This document shows positions 8,803 to 17,605 of a stretch of 64,000 nt of DNA, piece by piece. Position numbers and translations under genes: made by a program. The notes beneath the pieces were generated by a model, which saw only the letters and a program-made list of their open reading frames with translations, did no database searches and had not been told where the DNA came from. Source of the DNA: Nitrospirota bacterium (lineage in GTDB: Bacteria; Nitrospirota; Leptospirillia; Leptospirillales; Leptospirillaceae); NCBI GenBank assembly GCA_027314645.1, contig DAHVAL010000006.1, forward strand, positions 27,685 to 91,684. The letters run 5' to 3'. Numbering within the stretch: the stretch's first letter is position 1; each line of letters starts with the position of its first letter.

Positions 8803-9446
8803 GGCTTGGGGCCAGGGCAATGTCCTTCGTTTTGGCTTTCAAAATGCTTGAATTCCAGACTGTACCGAAGGACCTGTTGGACATAGCGTCTTTGGGCCTC
8901 CCCCGTTCGGCCTGAATATCGTCCGAGCATCTCCACCACATCCCCCCGCGAAAGCTTCAGGTCATAGGATACTATGTCCATTGCCATCCGCGTATTGACA
9001 GAAATCTCCATCAAATCCTCCCGACGGATCCGCCGAAGATTCCGGCCGTCCTTCTTCCGAAAGTACTTTTCCCAGAAGGGATAATGCACCTGAAAGAGTC
9101 CGTAGTCCTCTGACCCGGGGTTGAGGGCGGAGGGGTTGAAGGACGATTCCTCCTGCGCAAGCGCCACAAGGAGATAGAGCGGGAGACCGGTACGGCTTGA
9201 GGCCCACAGAAGCGACCTGCCGATCTTAAGCGCCACCGGAAATGGTTGGTGGGGACGACTGGCTTGCACAATGTAGCCGACGAGCGGGAGAAGGGAAGAA
9301 CAGGGCTTGGATCCTCGGGCCCAAGGAAGGGTTCCCGAAACGCAAAGGATCGTCACAAAAAAAACGAGGCCCAACGAAACGACAGGGCCTCGCATCGTAA
9401 ATTTCGTCCAGAAAATCTGCGTTAAACGGAAAAGGAGCTTCCGCAT
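8799..9446 (-). CDS. Lytic transglycosylase (SLT domain), exported
   Basis: Cleaves peptidoglycan glycan strands in the periplasm. A hydrophobic segment near residues 20-42 (VVSLGLVFFVTILCVSGTL) is a signal sequence or membrane anchor. The SLT domain follows with LVALAQEESSFNPSA (catalytic Glu in the QEESSF stretch), YGLFQVHYP and later GRYSGRTG. The family usually has YxxGxGxV-type elements at this point, so it is a compact member. The start is uncertain: 9446 overlaps erpA by 25 nt, and a shorter form could start at 9395. Neither has a good Shine-Dalgarno, which suggests translational coupling to the Fe-S carrier gene upstream. Confidence 0.82.
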   Translation of the reverse strand: MRKLLFRLTQIFWTKFTMRGPVVSLGLVFFVTILCVSGTLPWARGSKPCSSLLPLVGYIVQASRPHQPFPVALKIGRSLLWASSRTGLPLYLLVALAQEESSFNPSALNPGSEDYGLFQVHYPFWEKYFRKKDGRNLRRIRREDLMEISVNTRMAMDIVSYDLKLSRGDVVEMLGRYSGRTGEAQRRYVQQVLRYSLEFKHFESQNEGHCPGPKP

Positions 9447-9745
9447 CCGCAGGAAGACTTGGCGTTCGGGTTCTTAATCGCAAACCCAGAGCCGTAGAGA
9501 TTCTCGACGTAGTCAACCATCGCGCCGGAGAGAAGCGGATAGCTTTGGGAGTCGATAAAGAGCTTGACTCCGGACTCTTCGACGATCTGGTCCATTTCTC
9601 CGGGGGCTTCCTCGAAAGACATGCCATATTGGAATCCATGGCATCCTCCTCCGGACACATAGACGCGGAGTCCGTATCCCTCTTTATTTTCCGTTTTAAG
9701 GTATTCATTGACTTTTTCGACCGCTTTTTCGCTCAGGGTAATCAT
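9422..9745 (-). CDS. erpA: A-type iron-sulfur cluster carrier (ErpA/IscA family)
   Basis: A 107-residue scaffold or carrier that delivers [2Fe-2S] or [4Fe-4S] clusters to apoproteins. The three conserved cysteines are present: one in SGGGCHGFQYGM near residue 35, and two in the C-terminal SSCGCGSSFSV. A strong AGGAGG lies 9 nt before the ATG at 9745. The family name is firm, but the choice between ErpA, IscA and SufA is not resolved by the sequence. It is followed with overlap by the lytic transglycosylase. Many Fe-S proteins in this window (bc operon, radical SAM enzymes, ferredoxin) would be clients. Confidence 0.92.
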   Translation of the reverse strand: MITLSEKAVEKVNEYLKTENKEGYGLRVYVSGGGCHGFQYGMSFEEAPGEMDQIVEESGVKLFIDSQSYPLLSGAMVDYVENLYGSGFAIKNPNAKSSCGCGSSFSV

Positions 9746-9780
9746 TGCTTTTATCCTCCTGCAGGAAACATATGAGCAGC

Positions 9781-9829
9781 GGGGGCGATGCCCCCGATGA
9801 GTGCATCCGGCAGACTACGAGTCCGCCGG
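9781..9829 (-). other. Two tandem hairpins upstream of erpA
   Basis: Read on the minus strand, a 23-nt hairpin (9807-9829) pairs CCGGC-G-GACT with AGTC-T-GCCGG around the loop CGT, with one G-U pair. It is followed by GGGGGC-ATC-GCCCCC (9781-9795). They fill the gap between the zinc-ribbon gene and erpA. There is no T-run after either, so they are not classic terminators; mRNA stabilisation, processing or a protein-binding site are alternatives. Confidence 0.5.
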
Positions 9830-9845
9830 CCTAGAACATCTTATG

Positions 9846-10043
9846 TTAGTGGTACGCCATGATCTTTCGGTTACGGCTTACAATAGGAGAAGGCCGATTC
9901 ATCCGGTTCGTCAGGATGACAGAATCTACGATCTCTCCGCAAAGGAGGCAGCGCCACCCGCGAAAATTCAAATATCCAGAATCATCCTTGATGTCACTGA
10001 ACTCTTCCTCGACCATTTTCCCGTGACAACGCTGGCAATCCAT
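9846..10043 (-). CDS. Small zinc-ribbon protein, sigma-54 controlled
   Basis: A 65-residue protein with two CxxC knuckles, MDCQRCHGKMV at the N-terminus and WRCLLCGEIVD near residue 30, so it probably binds one zinc. The C-terminal third is basic (RMNRPSPIVSRNRK). Function unknown; small ribbons of this kind can be transcription factors or zinc-storage modules. The start is firm: AAGGAGGAG lies 6 nt before the ATG at 10043. A near-consensus sigma-54 promoter lies about 62 nt upstream, making this the only gene in the window with a clear one. Confidence 0.8.
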   Translation of the reverse strand: MDCQRCHGKMVEEEFSDIKDDSGYLNFRGWRCLLCGEIVDSVILTNRMNRPSPIVSRNRKIMAYH

Positions 10044-10104
10044 GTGATTCTCCTCCTTATGTCTTGGGGATGTAGTTCATCCCCCCAGGACCTATCAATA
10101 GATA

Positions 10105-10120
10105 TGCAAGAAGGATGCCA
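10105..10120 (-). promoter_or_regulatory. Sigma-54 (RpoN) promoter, -24/-12
   Basis: On the minus strand the sequence is TGGCATCCTTCTTGCA. It fits the RpoN consensus TGGCAC-N5-TTGCA with one mismatch, and the GG and GC doublets are exactly 12 nt apart. It points toward the zinc-ribbon gene, with a predicted start near 10094, about 50 nt before the ATG. It lies in intergenic DNA. Confidence 0.75.
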
Positions 10121-10123
10121 GGT

Positions 10124-10138
10124 TTGACAAAATGTCAA
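10124..10138. promoter_or_regulatory. Perfect palindrome TTGACA-AAA-TGTCAA
   Basis: A 15-nt perfect inverted repeat, TTGACAAAATGTCAA, sits 4 nt upstream of the -24 element of the sigma-54 promoter. It resembles CRP/FNR-family half sites (TTGAC...GTCAA) and also contains a consensus -35 hexamer on each strand. At this position it could be a repressor or integration-factor site. Confidence 0.5.
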
Positions 10139-10281
10139 GGAACTATTCGCCAAACAACTATTTTTTATTTTTCCCCTCTCTCTTGCGCCCTTTTTATCTT
10201 TCCAGTGTTCCCAAAAAATTGTCTCATTATGAATCACCCTTAATAAGAAGATTCAAAATGAAACACTCCATTATTTTTCCC
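10139..10281. other. AT-rich intergenic DNA, no gene seen
   Basis: This stretch separates the sigma-54 promoter from the small membrane ORF downstream of greA and is much richer in A+T than its surroundings. It is where an activator of the sigma-54 promoter would be expected to bind. I looked for the NifA site TGT-N10-ACA and did not find one. The T-rich pieces near 10158 (plus strand) do not follow a stable hairpin. Confidence 0.4.
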
Positions 10282-10431
10282 TTAAACTCCGATCAGAAAA
10301 TGGGAGAGCTCCGGCCCAAAAAAGTAAATCCCAAACACCACCAAAGCCGGGATCAGGACCACCAGCACAAAGAGAATGACCGTCACTGTTTTTTTGATGT
10401 TCAAAGGCCATCCTTCCCGGTTAGGGATCAT
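10282..10431 (-). CDS. Small single-pass membrane protein, coupled to greA
   Basis: A 49-residue ORF whose ATG (10429-10431) overlaps the greA TGA in an ATGA junction. Translated by hand it begins MIPNREGWPLNIKK, continues with one hydrophobic helix (TVTVILFVLVVLIPALVVF, then GIYFFG) and ends SHFLIGV. Basic residues before the helix predict the N-terminus inside. A second possible start, a TTG ten codons in, has GAAGGA 5 nt upstream and would give 40 residues. The overlap, the clean helix and the stop at 10282 argue for a real gene. I know no family for it. Confidence 0.6.
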   Translation of the reverse strand: MIPNREGWPLNIKKTVTVILFVLVVLIPALVVFGIYFFGPELSHFLIGV

Positions 10432-10904
10432 TCTTTATAAGCGATGTGGCACACTTCATACGCCACCTCGCCTGCAGGAACACGAATCTGGATCGTTTCG
10501 CCCACCTTTCGGCCGACCAACGCCTTACCGACAGGAGAGGCCACGGAAATTCGGCCCCTCTTCAAATCGACCTCCTCCTGCCCGACGATGGTATAGACCT
10601 TTTCCTCTCCGGTCGAACCGTTTCGAAGGGACACCGTCGCGCCGAAGGTGACCCTCTCCCGATCCTGATGGGCCGAAGAAACGACGATCGCAGAAGAAAG
10701 CTTGGCCTCAAGCTCCTTGATGCGTCCTTCAATAAAGGACTGTTTCTCCTTGGCCGCATGGTACTCGGCGTTTTCAGAAAGATCGCCGTGTGCCCTTGCT
10801 TCTGCGATGTCCTGAATATTCTTGACGCGATCCACCTTCTTTAAACGGTTGAGTTCCACCTGAAGACGGGCATGTCCCTCCCGTGTCATCGGCGTTTGAT
10901 TCAT
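10428..10904 (-). CDS. greA: Transcription elongation factor GreA
   Basis: Rescues backtracked RNA polymerase by stimulating transcript cleavage. It has 158 residues, the standard length. The N-terminal coiled coil carries the acidic tip in EARAHGDLSENAEYHAAKE around residues 35-53, and the C-terminal FKBP-like domain ends in VCHIAYKE. The start at 10904 is set by AAAGGAGGA 7 nt upstream; an in-frame ATG at 10991 would add an unrelated 29-residue extension overlapping carB. It is the last large gene of the pyrimidine run, 83 nt after carB, and overlaps the small membrane ORF by 4 nt. Confidence 0.96.
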   Translation of the reverse strand: MNQTPMTREGHARLQVELNRLKKVDRVKNIQDIAEARAHGDLSENAEYHAAKEKQSFIEGRIKELEAKLSSAIVVSSAHQDRERVTFGATVSLRNGSTGEEKVYTIVGQEEVDLKRGRISVASPVGKALVGRKVGETIQIRVPAGEVAYEVCHIAYKE

Positions 10905-10987
10905 AAAAATTCCTCCTTTCGCATTCTCTTCTCCTTGAAGATCATCGAAGTCCTCTTCCTTGAACTTAGCCAAAGTTTCACGAGAGT

Positions 10988-13900
10988 TCAAGCCTTGCCG
11001 GATGGGTGAAGCGCCCGATGGAGGTCCTGGAGAGAGCGAATGGACTCAGAGGTTCCCTTTGTCCTTAGGGCGATGACGAGGGCCTTCGCCCCTTCGATCG
11101 TCGTGTAATAGGGGATATTACGAAGAAGGGTTTCCTGACGGATCGACAAGGAATCCTTCTGGGATTGCTTTCCCGAAACGGTATTGATCACCAACTGGAT
11201 ATTTCCGTCCTTGATGAGATCCACGATGTGCGGACGTCCTTCCTTGACCTTGTTGACCCGTTCGGAGGCAATCCCTTCCTCTTCGAGCTTCATGGCGGTC
11301 CCGGCGGTGGCAACGAGCTCGAATCCCAGGCTTATGAGGTCACGGGCCACCGACACCGTTTCTGCCTTATCCCGGTCGCTCACGCTCACGAACACCCGCC
11401 CCGTGACGGGAAGATCCATCCCCGAAGCAAGCTGGGCATCTTTGAAGGCCCCTCCAAAATCCCGGGAAATCCCCATGACCTCGCCCGTCGATTTCATTTC
11501 CGGACTCAGAAGTGTATCGACCCCCCGGAATCTGCGGAAGGGAAACACCGCTTCCTTGACAGAGGTGTAGGGAAGATCCGGCAAGGTCCGCCCGGAAAGG
11601 CCGAGCGAGGACAGGGTTTCCCCCATCATGAGGCGCATTGCCGCCTTCGGAAGAGAAAAGCCGATCGCCTTGGAGGTGAAGGGGACGGTACGGGAGGCCC
11701 GTGGATTCACCTCCAAGACATAGACTGTTTCATTTTGAACAGCAAACTGGATATTCATCAACCCCTTGACCCCGAGAGCTTTTCCCAGAACCATCGTCTG
11801 GCGGACAATGTCCCTCTGGACGTCTTCGGAAAGTGTCCGGGGCGGAATGAAGCAGGCCGAATCCCCCGAATGAATTCCCGCCTGTTCGATATGTTCGAGG
11901 ATTCCCCCGATCGCGATCTCTTCCCCATCCCCGATCGCATCGACATCCACCTCGGTCGCATCCGAAAAAAAGGAATCGATGAGAAGCGGGAATCGAAAGT
12001 CGATCGAGGCGATCCGTTTGCGATAGTCGATCCAATCCTTTTCATCATAGAGGATCTCCATCGCTTCTCCGCCGAGCACATAGGAAGGCCGCACAAGAAC
12101 AGGAAATCCGATCCGTTTTATTTCGTCGAACCCGTCCTCGAGATCGGAAACCAGCCCGCTTCGGGGCTGAAGCAGGCCCAACCGGTCAATCAGGTCCCTG
12201 AAACGCTCCCTGTTCTCCGCCAGGTCCGTCATCTCGAAGGTCGTCCCCAACAGCGGAACCCCTGCCTCATGAAGCCCTTTCATCAGCTTGAGGGGAGTCT
12301 GGCCCCCGAACTGAACCACCACCCCGCGGGGACGCTCCAGGGCGATGACGGACAGAACGTCCTCGATCGTGAGCGGGTCAAAATAAAGACGGTTCGATAC
12401 ATTGAAGTCGGTCGACACCGTTTCGGGATTGCAGTTCAGCATGGCGGCATCGATGCCCATCTCGCGAAGGGCCATCACCCCATGGACGCAGCAATAGTCG
12501 AATTCCACCCCCTGCCCGATTCTGTTCGGACCGGATCCCAGGATGAGAACAGAGTCCCGTCCCGAAGGCCCCCTTCCCCATTCGGGGCTCCCATGGTACG
12601 TGCCGTAAAGGTAAGGGGTGCGGGCGGCAAATTCCCCGGCACAGGTATCCACGGTCCTGAAATGAACCTCGACCCCCCGCCGAAGCCGCATCTCCCTCAA
12701 ATCGCCTTCAGGAACCCCCAGCATCCTGGAGAGGGCGTGGTCCGAAAACCCGTTCTCCTTGAGAGCCCGAAAAAGATCATCCGGAAAAAGGGGAAGGGGC
12801 TCGCCACGAAAACGGTCGACCTCTTTCTCCAGCGCCAGGATCTCCGCAATTTCATGGAGGAACCACGGATCGAATCCTGTCCAGAGAGCGACCGACTCGG
12901 CCGGGATCCCCCTCCGGAGGGCCTCGGCGATCTGATGGATCCGCCGGTCCGAGGGAATCTTCAACAGACGGGCGATTTCATCGGGATCGTCCGGAAGGAT
13001 CTCCGGCATGAGATGGTCCGTCCCATTTTCGAGGGACCGGAGGGCCTTCAGAAACGCTTCCCTGAAGTTCTGGCCGATGCCCATCACTTCTCCCACGGAC
13101 TGCATCTGCGGTCCCAGGACGCGATCGGATTGCGGAAACTTCTCGAAGTGAAACCGCGGGATCTTCACGACCACGTAGTCGATGGACGGCTCGAAGGAGG
13201 CCGGGGTGCTTCCCGTAATTTCGTTATCGATCTCGTCGAGAGTGTAACCGATGGCGACCTTGGTGGCCACCCGGGCGATCGGGAATCCGGTCGCCTTGGA
13301 CGCCAGCGCCGAGCTTCGCGACACCCGCGGATTCATTTCGATCACGACGAACCTTCCATCCTGAGGATTCACCGCAAACTGAACATTGGATCCGCCCGTT
13401 TCGACACCAACTTCCCGGAGGATCGTGATCGCCGCGTCCCTTAACGTCTGGAATTCACGGTCGGTCAGGGTCATGGCCGGAGCCACGGTAATGCTGTCGC
13501 CGGTATGGACCCCCATGGGATCGACGTTCTCGATGGAGCAGACGATGATGGCGTTGTCGTGTTTATCCCGGACCACCTCGAGCTCGAATTCTTTCCAGCC
13601 CAAAAGGGATTCCTCGACGAGGATCTCGCCGATCGGACTTTGTTCAATCCCGAAGAGCACGGCTTTGGAAAACTCGTCCCGATTGTAGACCACCGACTGG
13701 CCGGTCCCGCCAAGGGTGAAGGAAGGCCGGATCAGAACCGGAAAGGAAAGGTCGGAAAGCGCTTCGTTGGCCTCCGGCAGCGATTGAACGATAGAACTCT
13801 TCGGGACCGAAAATCCGATTCTCGCCATCGCCTCCTTGAACTTTCCCCGGTCCTCGGCCATTTCGATGGTTTCAAGAGAGCTGCCGAGAAGCTCGATCCC

Positions 13901-14233
13901 CAAGCGCTCCAATATGCCGTCCCTGGAGAGGGCAACGGCCAAATTGAGGGCCGTTTGCCCCCCCATGGTCGGAAGAATCGCATCGGGCTTTTCCTTTCGG
14001 AGGACCTCGGACACTCTTTCGACCGTCAACGGGACCATGTACGTCGAATCGGCCAAATCGGGATCGGTCATGATGGTGGCGGGGTTCGAATTCACGAGAG
14101 ACACGCGGAACCCTTCCTCCTTCAGCACCTTAAGGGCTTGAGTCCCGGAATAATCAAACTCGCCGGCCTGACCGATCACGATCGGTCCGCTTCCGATGAT
14201 CAGAATGTGGTGAAGATCACTTCTTCTTGGCAC
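10988..14233 (-). CDS. carB: Carbamoyl-phosphate synthase large subunit
   Basis: Makes carbamoyl phosphate from bicarbonate, ATP and ammonia delivered by CarA; shared by pyrimidine and arginine synthesis. The 1081 residues contain two homologous ATP-grasp halves. The first begins [20 protein letters not shown] and the second [22 protein letters not shown]-terminal MGS-like allosteric domain starts near residue 940 ([12 protein letters not shown]). The start is GTG at 14233, with AGGAG 7 nt upstream. It is separated from carA by the PflX-like radical SAM gene, whose repaired reading frame ends 17 nt before this start. Confidence 0.97.
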   Translation of the reverse strand: MPRRSDLHHILIIGSGPIVIGQAGEFDYSGTQALKVLKEEGFRVSLVNSNPATIMTDPDLADSTYMVPLTVERVSEVLRKEKPDAILPTMGGQTALNLAVALSRDGILERLGIELLGSSLETIEMAEDRGKFKEAMARIGFSVPKSSIVQSLPEANEALSDLSFPVLIRPSFTLGGTGQSVVYNRDEFSKAVLFGIEQSPIGEILVEESLLGWKEFELEVVRDKHDNAIIVCSIENVDPMGVHTGDSITVAPAMTLTDREFQTLRDAAITILREVGVETGGSNVQFAVNPQDGRFVVIEMNPRVSRSSALASKATGFPIARVATKVAIGYTLDEIDNEITGSTPASFEPSIDYVVVKIPRFHFEKFPQSDRVLGPQMQSVGEVMGIGQNFREAFLKALRSLENGTDHLMPEILPDDPDEIARLLKIPSDRRIHQIAEALRRGIPAESVALWTGFDPWFLHEIAEILALEKEVDRFRGEPLPLFPDDLFRALKENGFSDHALSRMLGVPEGDLREMRLRRGVEVHFRTVDTCAGEFAARTPYLYGTYHGSPEWGRGPSGRDSVLILGSGPNRIGQGVEFDYCCVHGVMALREMGIDAAMLNCNPETVSTDFNVSNRLYFDPLTIEDVLSVIALERPRGVVVQFGGQTPLKLMKGLHEAGVPLLGTTFEMTDLAENRERFRDLIDRLGLLQPRSGLVSDLEDGFDEIKRIGFPVLVRPSYVLGGEAMEILYDEKDWIDYRKRIASIDFRFPLLIDSFFSDATEVDVDAIGDGEEIAIGGILEHIEQAGIHSGDSACFIPPRTLSEDVQRDIVRQTMVLGKALGVKGLMNIQFAVQNETVYVLEVNPRASRTVPFTSKAIGFSLPKAAMRLMMGETLSSLGLSGRTLPDLPYTSVKEAVFPFRRFRGVDTLLSPEMKSTGEVMGISRDFGGAFKDAQLASGMDLPVTGRVFVSVSDRDKAETVSVARDLISLGFELVATAGTAMKLEEEGIASERVNKVKEGRPHIVDLIKDGNIQLVINTVSGKQSQKDSLSIRQETLLRNIPYYTTIEGAKALVIALRTKGTSESIRSLQDLHRALHPSGKA

Positions 14234-14250
14234 GCCTTCTCCTGCATTGG

Positions 14251-15202
14251 TTAAGTCCTTTCCTCTCCGCTCTCTTGATCAAGGTCCTGCACATAGCCTT
14301 CAAGAAGCCCCTCCGAGAAAAGGACCGCAAGCCCTTCGTCGTATTCCTTTTCGGTGATTTTTCTGGATAACGGTCCAGGCCGGGCTGCCCGATGGGCCGG
14401 AAAATACTGGGCCATGAGTGAAATAGCCGTTTTTTTTTCCCAAAGTGGCGCGAATGAACGCCCCTGTTTTTAAAAATCCCGAGATTCCCTCCGGAAGAAG
14501 CAAATGGCGAATCAAAATCCCCCTTTGCGCAATCCCTTCCTCGTCAAGACGGAGGGGCCCCACCTGCTCCGCCATGAGGCGGACGGCGTCACGGTTCCAC
14601 TCCACATAGGAAGGGGCTTTCGAATAGCGCAGGGCGTGTGCGTTGTCGGAATACTTCATGTCGGGAAGATAGATGTCGATCAGACCGTCCAGCAACCGGA
14701 TCATTTCGGGCGCATCGTAGCCGTTTGAATTGTAAACGACCGGAATCGAAAGCCCTTCCTGCTTGGCCAGGATCAACGCGTGGAGAATCTGGGGAACGAC
14801 GTGGCTGGGCGTCACGAGGTTGATGTTGTGGGCCCCTCTCCTCTCGAGCGACACAAAGGTCTGCGCCAGCTCTTCCGGGGACGCTTCCCGGCCGTACCCG
14901 AAGGAGCTCAAGGGAAAATTCTGGCAAAAATCGCAGACGAGGTTGCAATAGGCAAAAAACACCGTTCCGGACCCCCTCGTCCCCGACAGACACGGTTCCT
15001 CCCCAAAGTGCAGGGTTGCGGAGGAAAGTCGGGAAAGAACCCCGGTGCGGCAGGTTCCCCTTTCCCCCTCAAGGCGATTGACTCCGCAATTTCGGGGACA
15101 GACCCGGCATGCCCGCAAGGCTTCGTACCCCTCTGCCACACGGGACCTGTCTTCTTCCGATCGGATTCCCGACAGACGCGATAGGACCTCCGTGGGGCTC
15201 AC
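14251..15202 (-). CDS. PflX-like radical SAM protein, frameshifted at an A9 run
   Basis: A radical SAM enzyme of the PflX/YgkA (pyruvate-formate-lyase-activase-like) family. The cluster motif is [10 protein letters not shown] (CxxxCxxC) near residue 88, and an extra Cys set, [12 protein letters not shown], lies at residues 32-43. The uninterrupted frame runs from 15202 to 14300 but is wrong after residue ~255. Removing one A from the nine-A run (T9 on the plus strand, 14430-14438) restores family-like sequence ([11 protein letters not shown], then [13 protein letters not shown] and [10 protein letters not shown]) to a TAA at 14251-14253. The interruption may be a sequencing error, a phase-variable tract or polymerase slippage. 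The gene overlaps carA by 4 nt at its start. Its substrate is unknown. Confidence 0.8.
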
Positions 15203-16305
15203 GGGTCCCTCCCCGCCATCATGTTCAAAAAAGCCCCAAAAATGTTCCGGGCGTCATGAGGTCCGGGAGCGGCTTCGGGGTGGAACTGGACCGAGTAAAT
15301 CCGGCTTTCCCGAAACCATATCCCTTCCAGGGAGCGGTCGTAGAGGCTCTCAAAGGTTTTTGTCGCACCCGGGGGAAGCGAGGCGGCGTCCACGGCATAA
15401 TTGTGATTTTGGGAGGTGATCAGAACCTTTCCCGAAATCCGGTCGAGGACCGGATGGTTGACCCCATGGTGACCGAAGGGGAGCTTGTACGTCCGGCCTC
15501 CTACAGCACGCGCAAGGATCTGGTGACCCAGGCAGATTCCAAACAGCGGAAGCCGGCCCACGAGTCCTCTGACCTCCGACACGATGGTGTCCAAAATCGC
15601 CGGATCCCCCGGGCCATTCGAGAGCACAACGCCGTCAGGGCGGTCTTCAAGGATCTGCTTTGCCCGGGTGTCCGGGGGGACTACGGTCACCTCGATCCCA
15701 AGATCGAGCAGATTCTGAATGATCGACCCTTTGGCACCGTAATCGACGAGGGTCACCCGGAAGGACATCGGGCCCGGGGGGACATAGGTTCGGGGGGTAT
15801 GGGAGGCCACCTGTCGCACATAATCGGTGTCCGAGATCGAAGGAACCGCCCGGGCCGCCTCGACGAGGGCATCGCTGGAAAGATCGTCCGTCGTCAGAAT
15901 CCCGCGAAGACTTCCCCGTTCACGTATTCTTAGGGTGAGCGCCCTCGTGTCGATCCCGGAAGCAGCCATCACCCCTTGCTCCTGAAAATAATCGGGAAGC
16001 GAGAGCTTCGAACGGTGACTTGAGGGATAATCCTTGATTTCTCGCCCCACGAACCCAGAAAGGTGCACCGCGCCGGACTCGGCATCCTCCCGGGCAATCC
16101 CTGTATTGCCGATCATCGGGGCGGTCATGACCACGATCTGTCCCGCATACGACGGGTCGGTCAACACTTCCTCGTATCCGGTCATGGCGGTATTGAAGAC
16201 GAATTCCCCCCGAACCGTTCCGGAGACTCCCATCGACCGGCCGACCAGAACGGTCCCGTCTTCCATCGCCAGGGAAATCCGTCGCCGCCCCTCCCAATCA
16301 CCCAC
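15199..16305 (-). CDS. carA: Carbamoyl-phosphate synthase small subunit
   Basis: The glutaminase subunit that feeds ammonia to CarB. 368 residues. The N-terminal CPSase domain includes GEFVFNTAMTGYEEVLTDPS. The C-terminal class I amidotransferase has the nucleophile motif FGICLGHQIL and the His/Glu pair VQFHPEAAPGPHD. It starts at GTG 16305, with AAGGAG 6 nt upstream, overlapping the end of pyrC by 8 nt. Its stop overlaps the radical SAM start. Confidence 0.97.
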   Translation of the reverse strand: MGDWEGRRRISLAMEDGTVLVGRSMGVSGTVRGEFVFNTAMTGYEEVLTDPSYAGQIVVMTAPMIGNTGIAREDAESGAVHLSGFVGREIKDYPSSHRSKLSLPDYFQEQGVMAASGIDTRALTLRIRERGSLRGILTTDDLSSDALVEAARAVPSISDTDYVRQVASHTPRTYVPPGPMSFRVTLVDYGAKGSIIQNLLDLGIEVTVVPPDTRAKQILEDRPDGVVLSNGPGDPAILDTIVSEVRGLVGRLPLFGICLGHQILARAVGGRTYKLPFGHHGVNHPVLDRISGKVLITSQNHNYAVDAASLPPGATKTFESLYDRSLEGIWFRESRIYSVQFHPEAAPGPHDARNIFGAFLNMMAGRDP

Positions 16306-17605
16306 AGAGGACTCCTTCCTTGTCGTAGACGATCCGGCCTCCCACGATTGTGGCCATCACCCTTCCCCACATCCGGCGTCCGGTGAAGGGGCTGTTCCGA
16401 CTTTTCGAGCAGTACCCCGGTGTCCCGGCTTCCCAGCCATGCGAGAGGTCAAGAAGGACAAAATCGGCCTCTCCTCCGGGAATCAGGCGTCCGCGCGGAA
16501 GGCCAAAAAGGGTTGCAGGCCTTGTCGAAAGGCGGTAGATCAGCTCAGAGAGCGTCAGATGCCCTTCCCGGACAAGGTCGAAGGACAAGGAAAAAGCGGT
16601 TTCGAGACCGATGATCCCGAATGGGGCCCGATCGAACTCCTGCTCCTTTTCGTGGGAGGCATGGGGCGCATGGTCGGTGGCGATGACATCGATCGTTCCG
16701 TCCTTCAGTCCTTCGATGATCGCGAGGCGGTCCTCCTCATTCCTGAGCGGGGGATTCATCTTGGCATGAGTTCCGTGACAGCGGACCGCCTCATCGGTCA
16801 GGGCAAAATAGTGCGGACATGTTTCGGCCGTCACAGGAAGATGGCGTTTTTTTGCCTCCCGAATCATCCGGACGGCTCCGGCCGTTGAGAGATGGGCGAC
16901 ATGAAGGCGTCCTCCTGCGACCTCAAGGACGGACAAATCCCTGGCCACACACACCTCTTCCGACGCGTTGGGAATTCCCGCCAATCCCAATTCGGCAGAG
17001 ACGCTCCCCTCATTCATGACGCCTTTGTCGGACAGGTTCAGATCCTCGCAATGATCAATGATCGGACGGTTGAAAAGGCGGGAGTATTCGAGGGCCCGGC
17101 GGAGCATCCTGGAGGTCGAAACCGGCTTCCCATCGTCGGAAAACGCGATGCACCCGGCATCCGACAGGCGGCCCATTTCCGTCATCTGCTCCCCCAAAAG
17201 CCCCCGGGTCACGGCCCCAATGGGATAGACCCGTGCCAGGGAGACATCCTGGGCTCTTTCCAGGATGGCCCGCGTCACATCCGCCGAATCGTTCACCGGA
17301 TCGGTGTTGGCCATGACGCACACCGTTGTGAATCCCCCCGCCGCGGCCGCAAGGGATCCGGTCGCGATCGTTTCCTTGTACTCAAACCCCGGCTCCCTAA
17401 AATGGGCATGCAAATCAACGAAGCCCGGACATAGCAGCAGGCCTTCCCCGTTCACCTCCTGGACGGCTCCCGAGGCGGTGACCTCTCCCATGGAAGCGAC
17501 GCGCCCGTCTTTTATCAGGACATTTCCAAATCCGGAGATCCCTTCGGCGGGATCGAAGAATTGGACGTTTTTAACGAAAAGGGTCCCTTCCCGTTGTTTC
17601 TTCAC
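16298..17605 (-). CDS. pyrC: Dihydroorotase (class I)
   Basis: Closes carbamoyl aspartate to dihydroorotate. 435 residues, the length of the larger class I enzymes. Zinc ligands are in DLHAHFREPGFEYKE near residue 60, and the catalytic Asp lies in VIATDHAPH near residue 305. The start is a GTG at 17605 that overlaps the pyrB stop (GTGA) and has GGGGGA 6 nt upstream; longer in-frame starts would run into pyrB. Class I enzymes often pair with aspartate transcarbamoylase, which here is encoded immediately upstream. Confidence 0.95.
   Translation of the reverse strand: MKKQREGTLFVKNVQFFDPAEGISGFGNVLIKDGRVASMGEVTASGAVQEVNGEGLLLCPGFVDLHAHFREPGFEYKETIATGSLAAAAGGFTTVCVMANTDPVNDSADVTRAILERAQDVSLARVYPIGAVTRGLLGEQMTEMGRLSDAGCIAFSDDGKPVSTSRMLRRALEYSRLFNRPIIDHCEDLNLSDKGVMNEGSVSAELGLAGIPNASEEVCVARDLSVLEVAGGRLHVAHLSTAGAVRMIREAKKRHLPVTAETCPHYFALTDEAVRCHGTHAKMNPPLRNEEDRLAIIEGLKDGTIDVIATDHAPHASHEKEQEFDRAPFGIIGLETAFSLSFDLVREGHLTLSELIYRLSTRPATLFGLPRGRLIPGGEADFVLLDLSHGWEAGTPGYCSKSRNSPFTGRRMWGRVMATIVGGRIVYDKEGVLCG

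Noticed and set aside
11165..13444. Plus-strand open frame of about 760 codons opposite carB
   Set aside because: A shadow of the GC-rich carB codons; no family-like motif and no ribosome-binding site.
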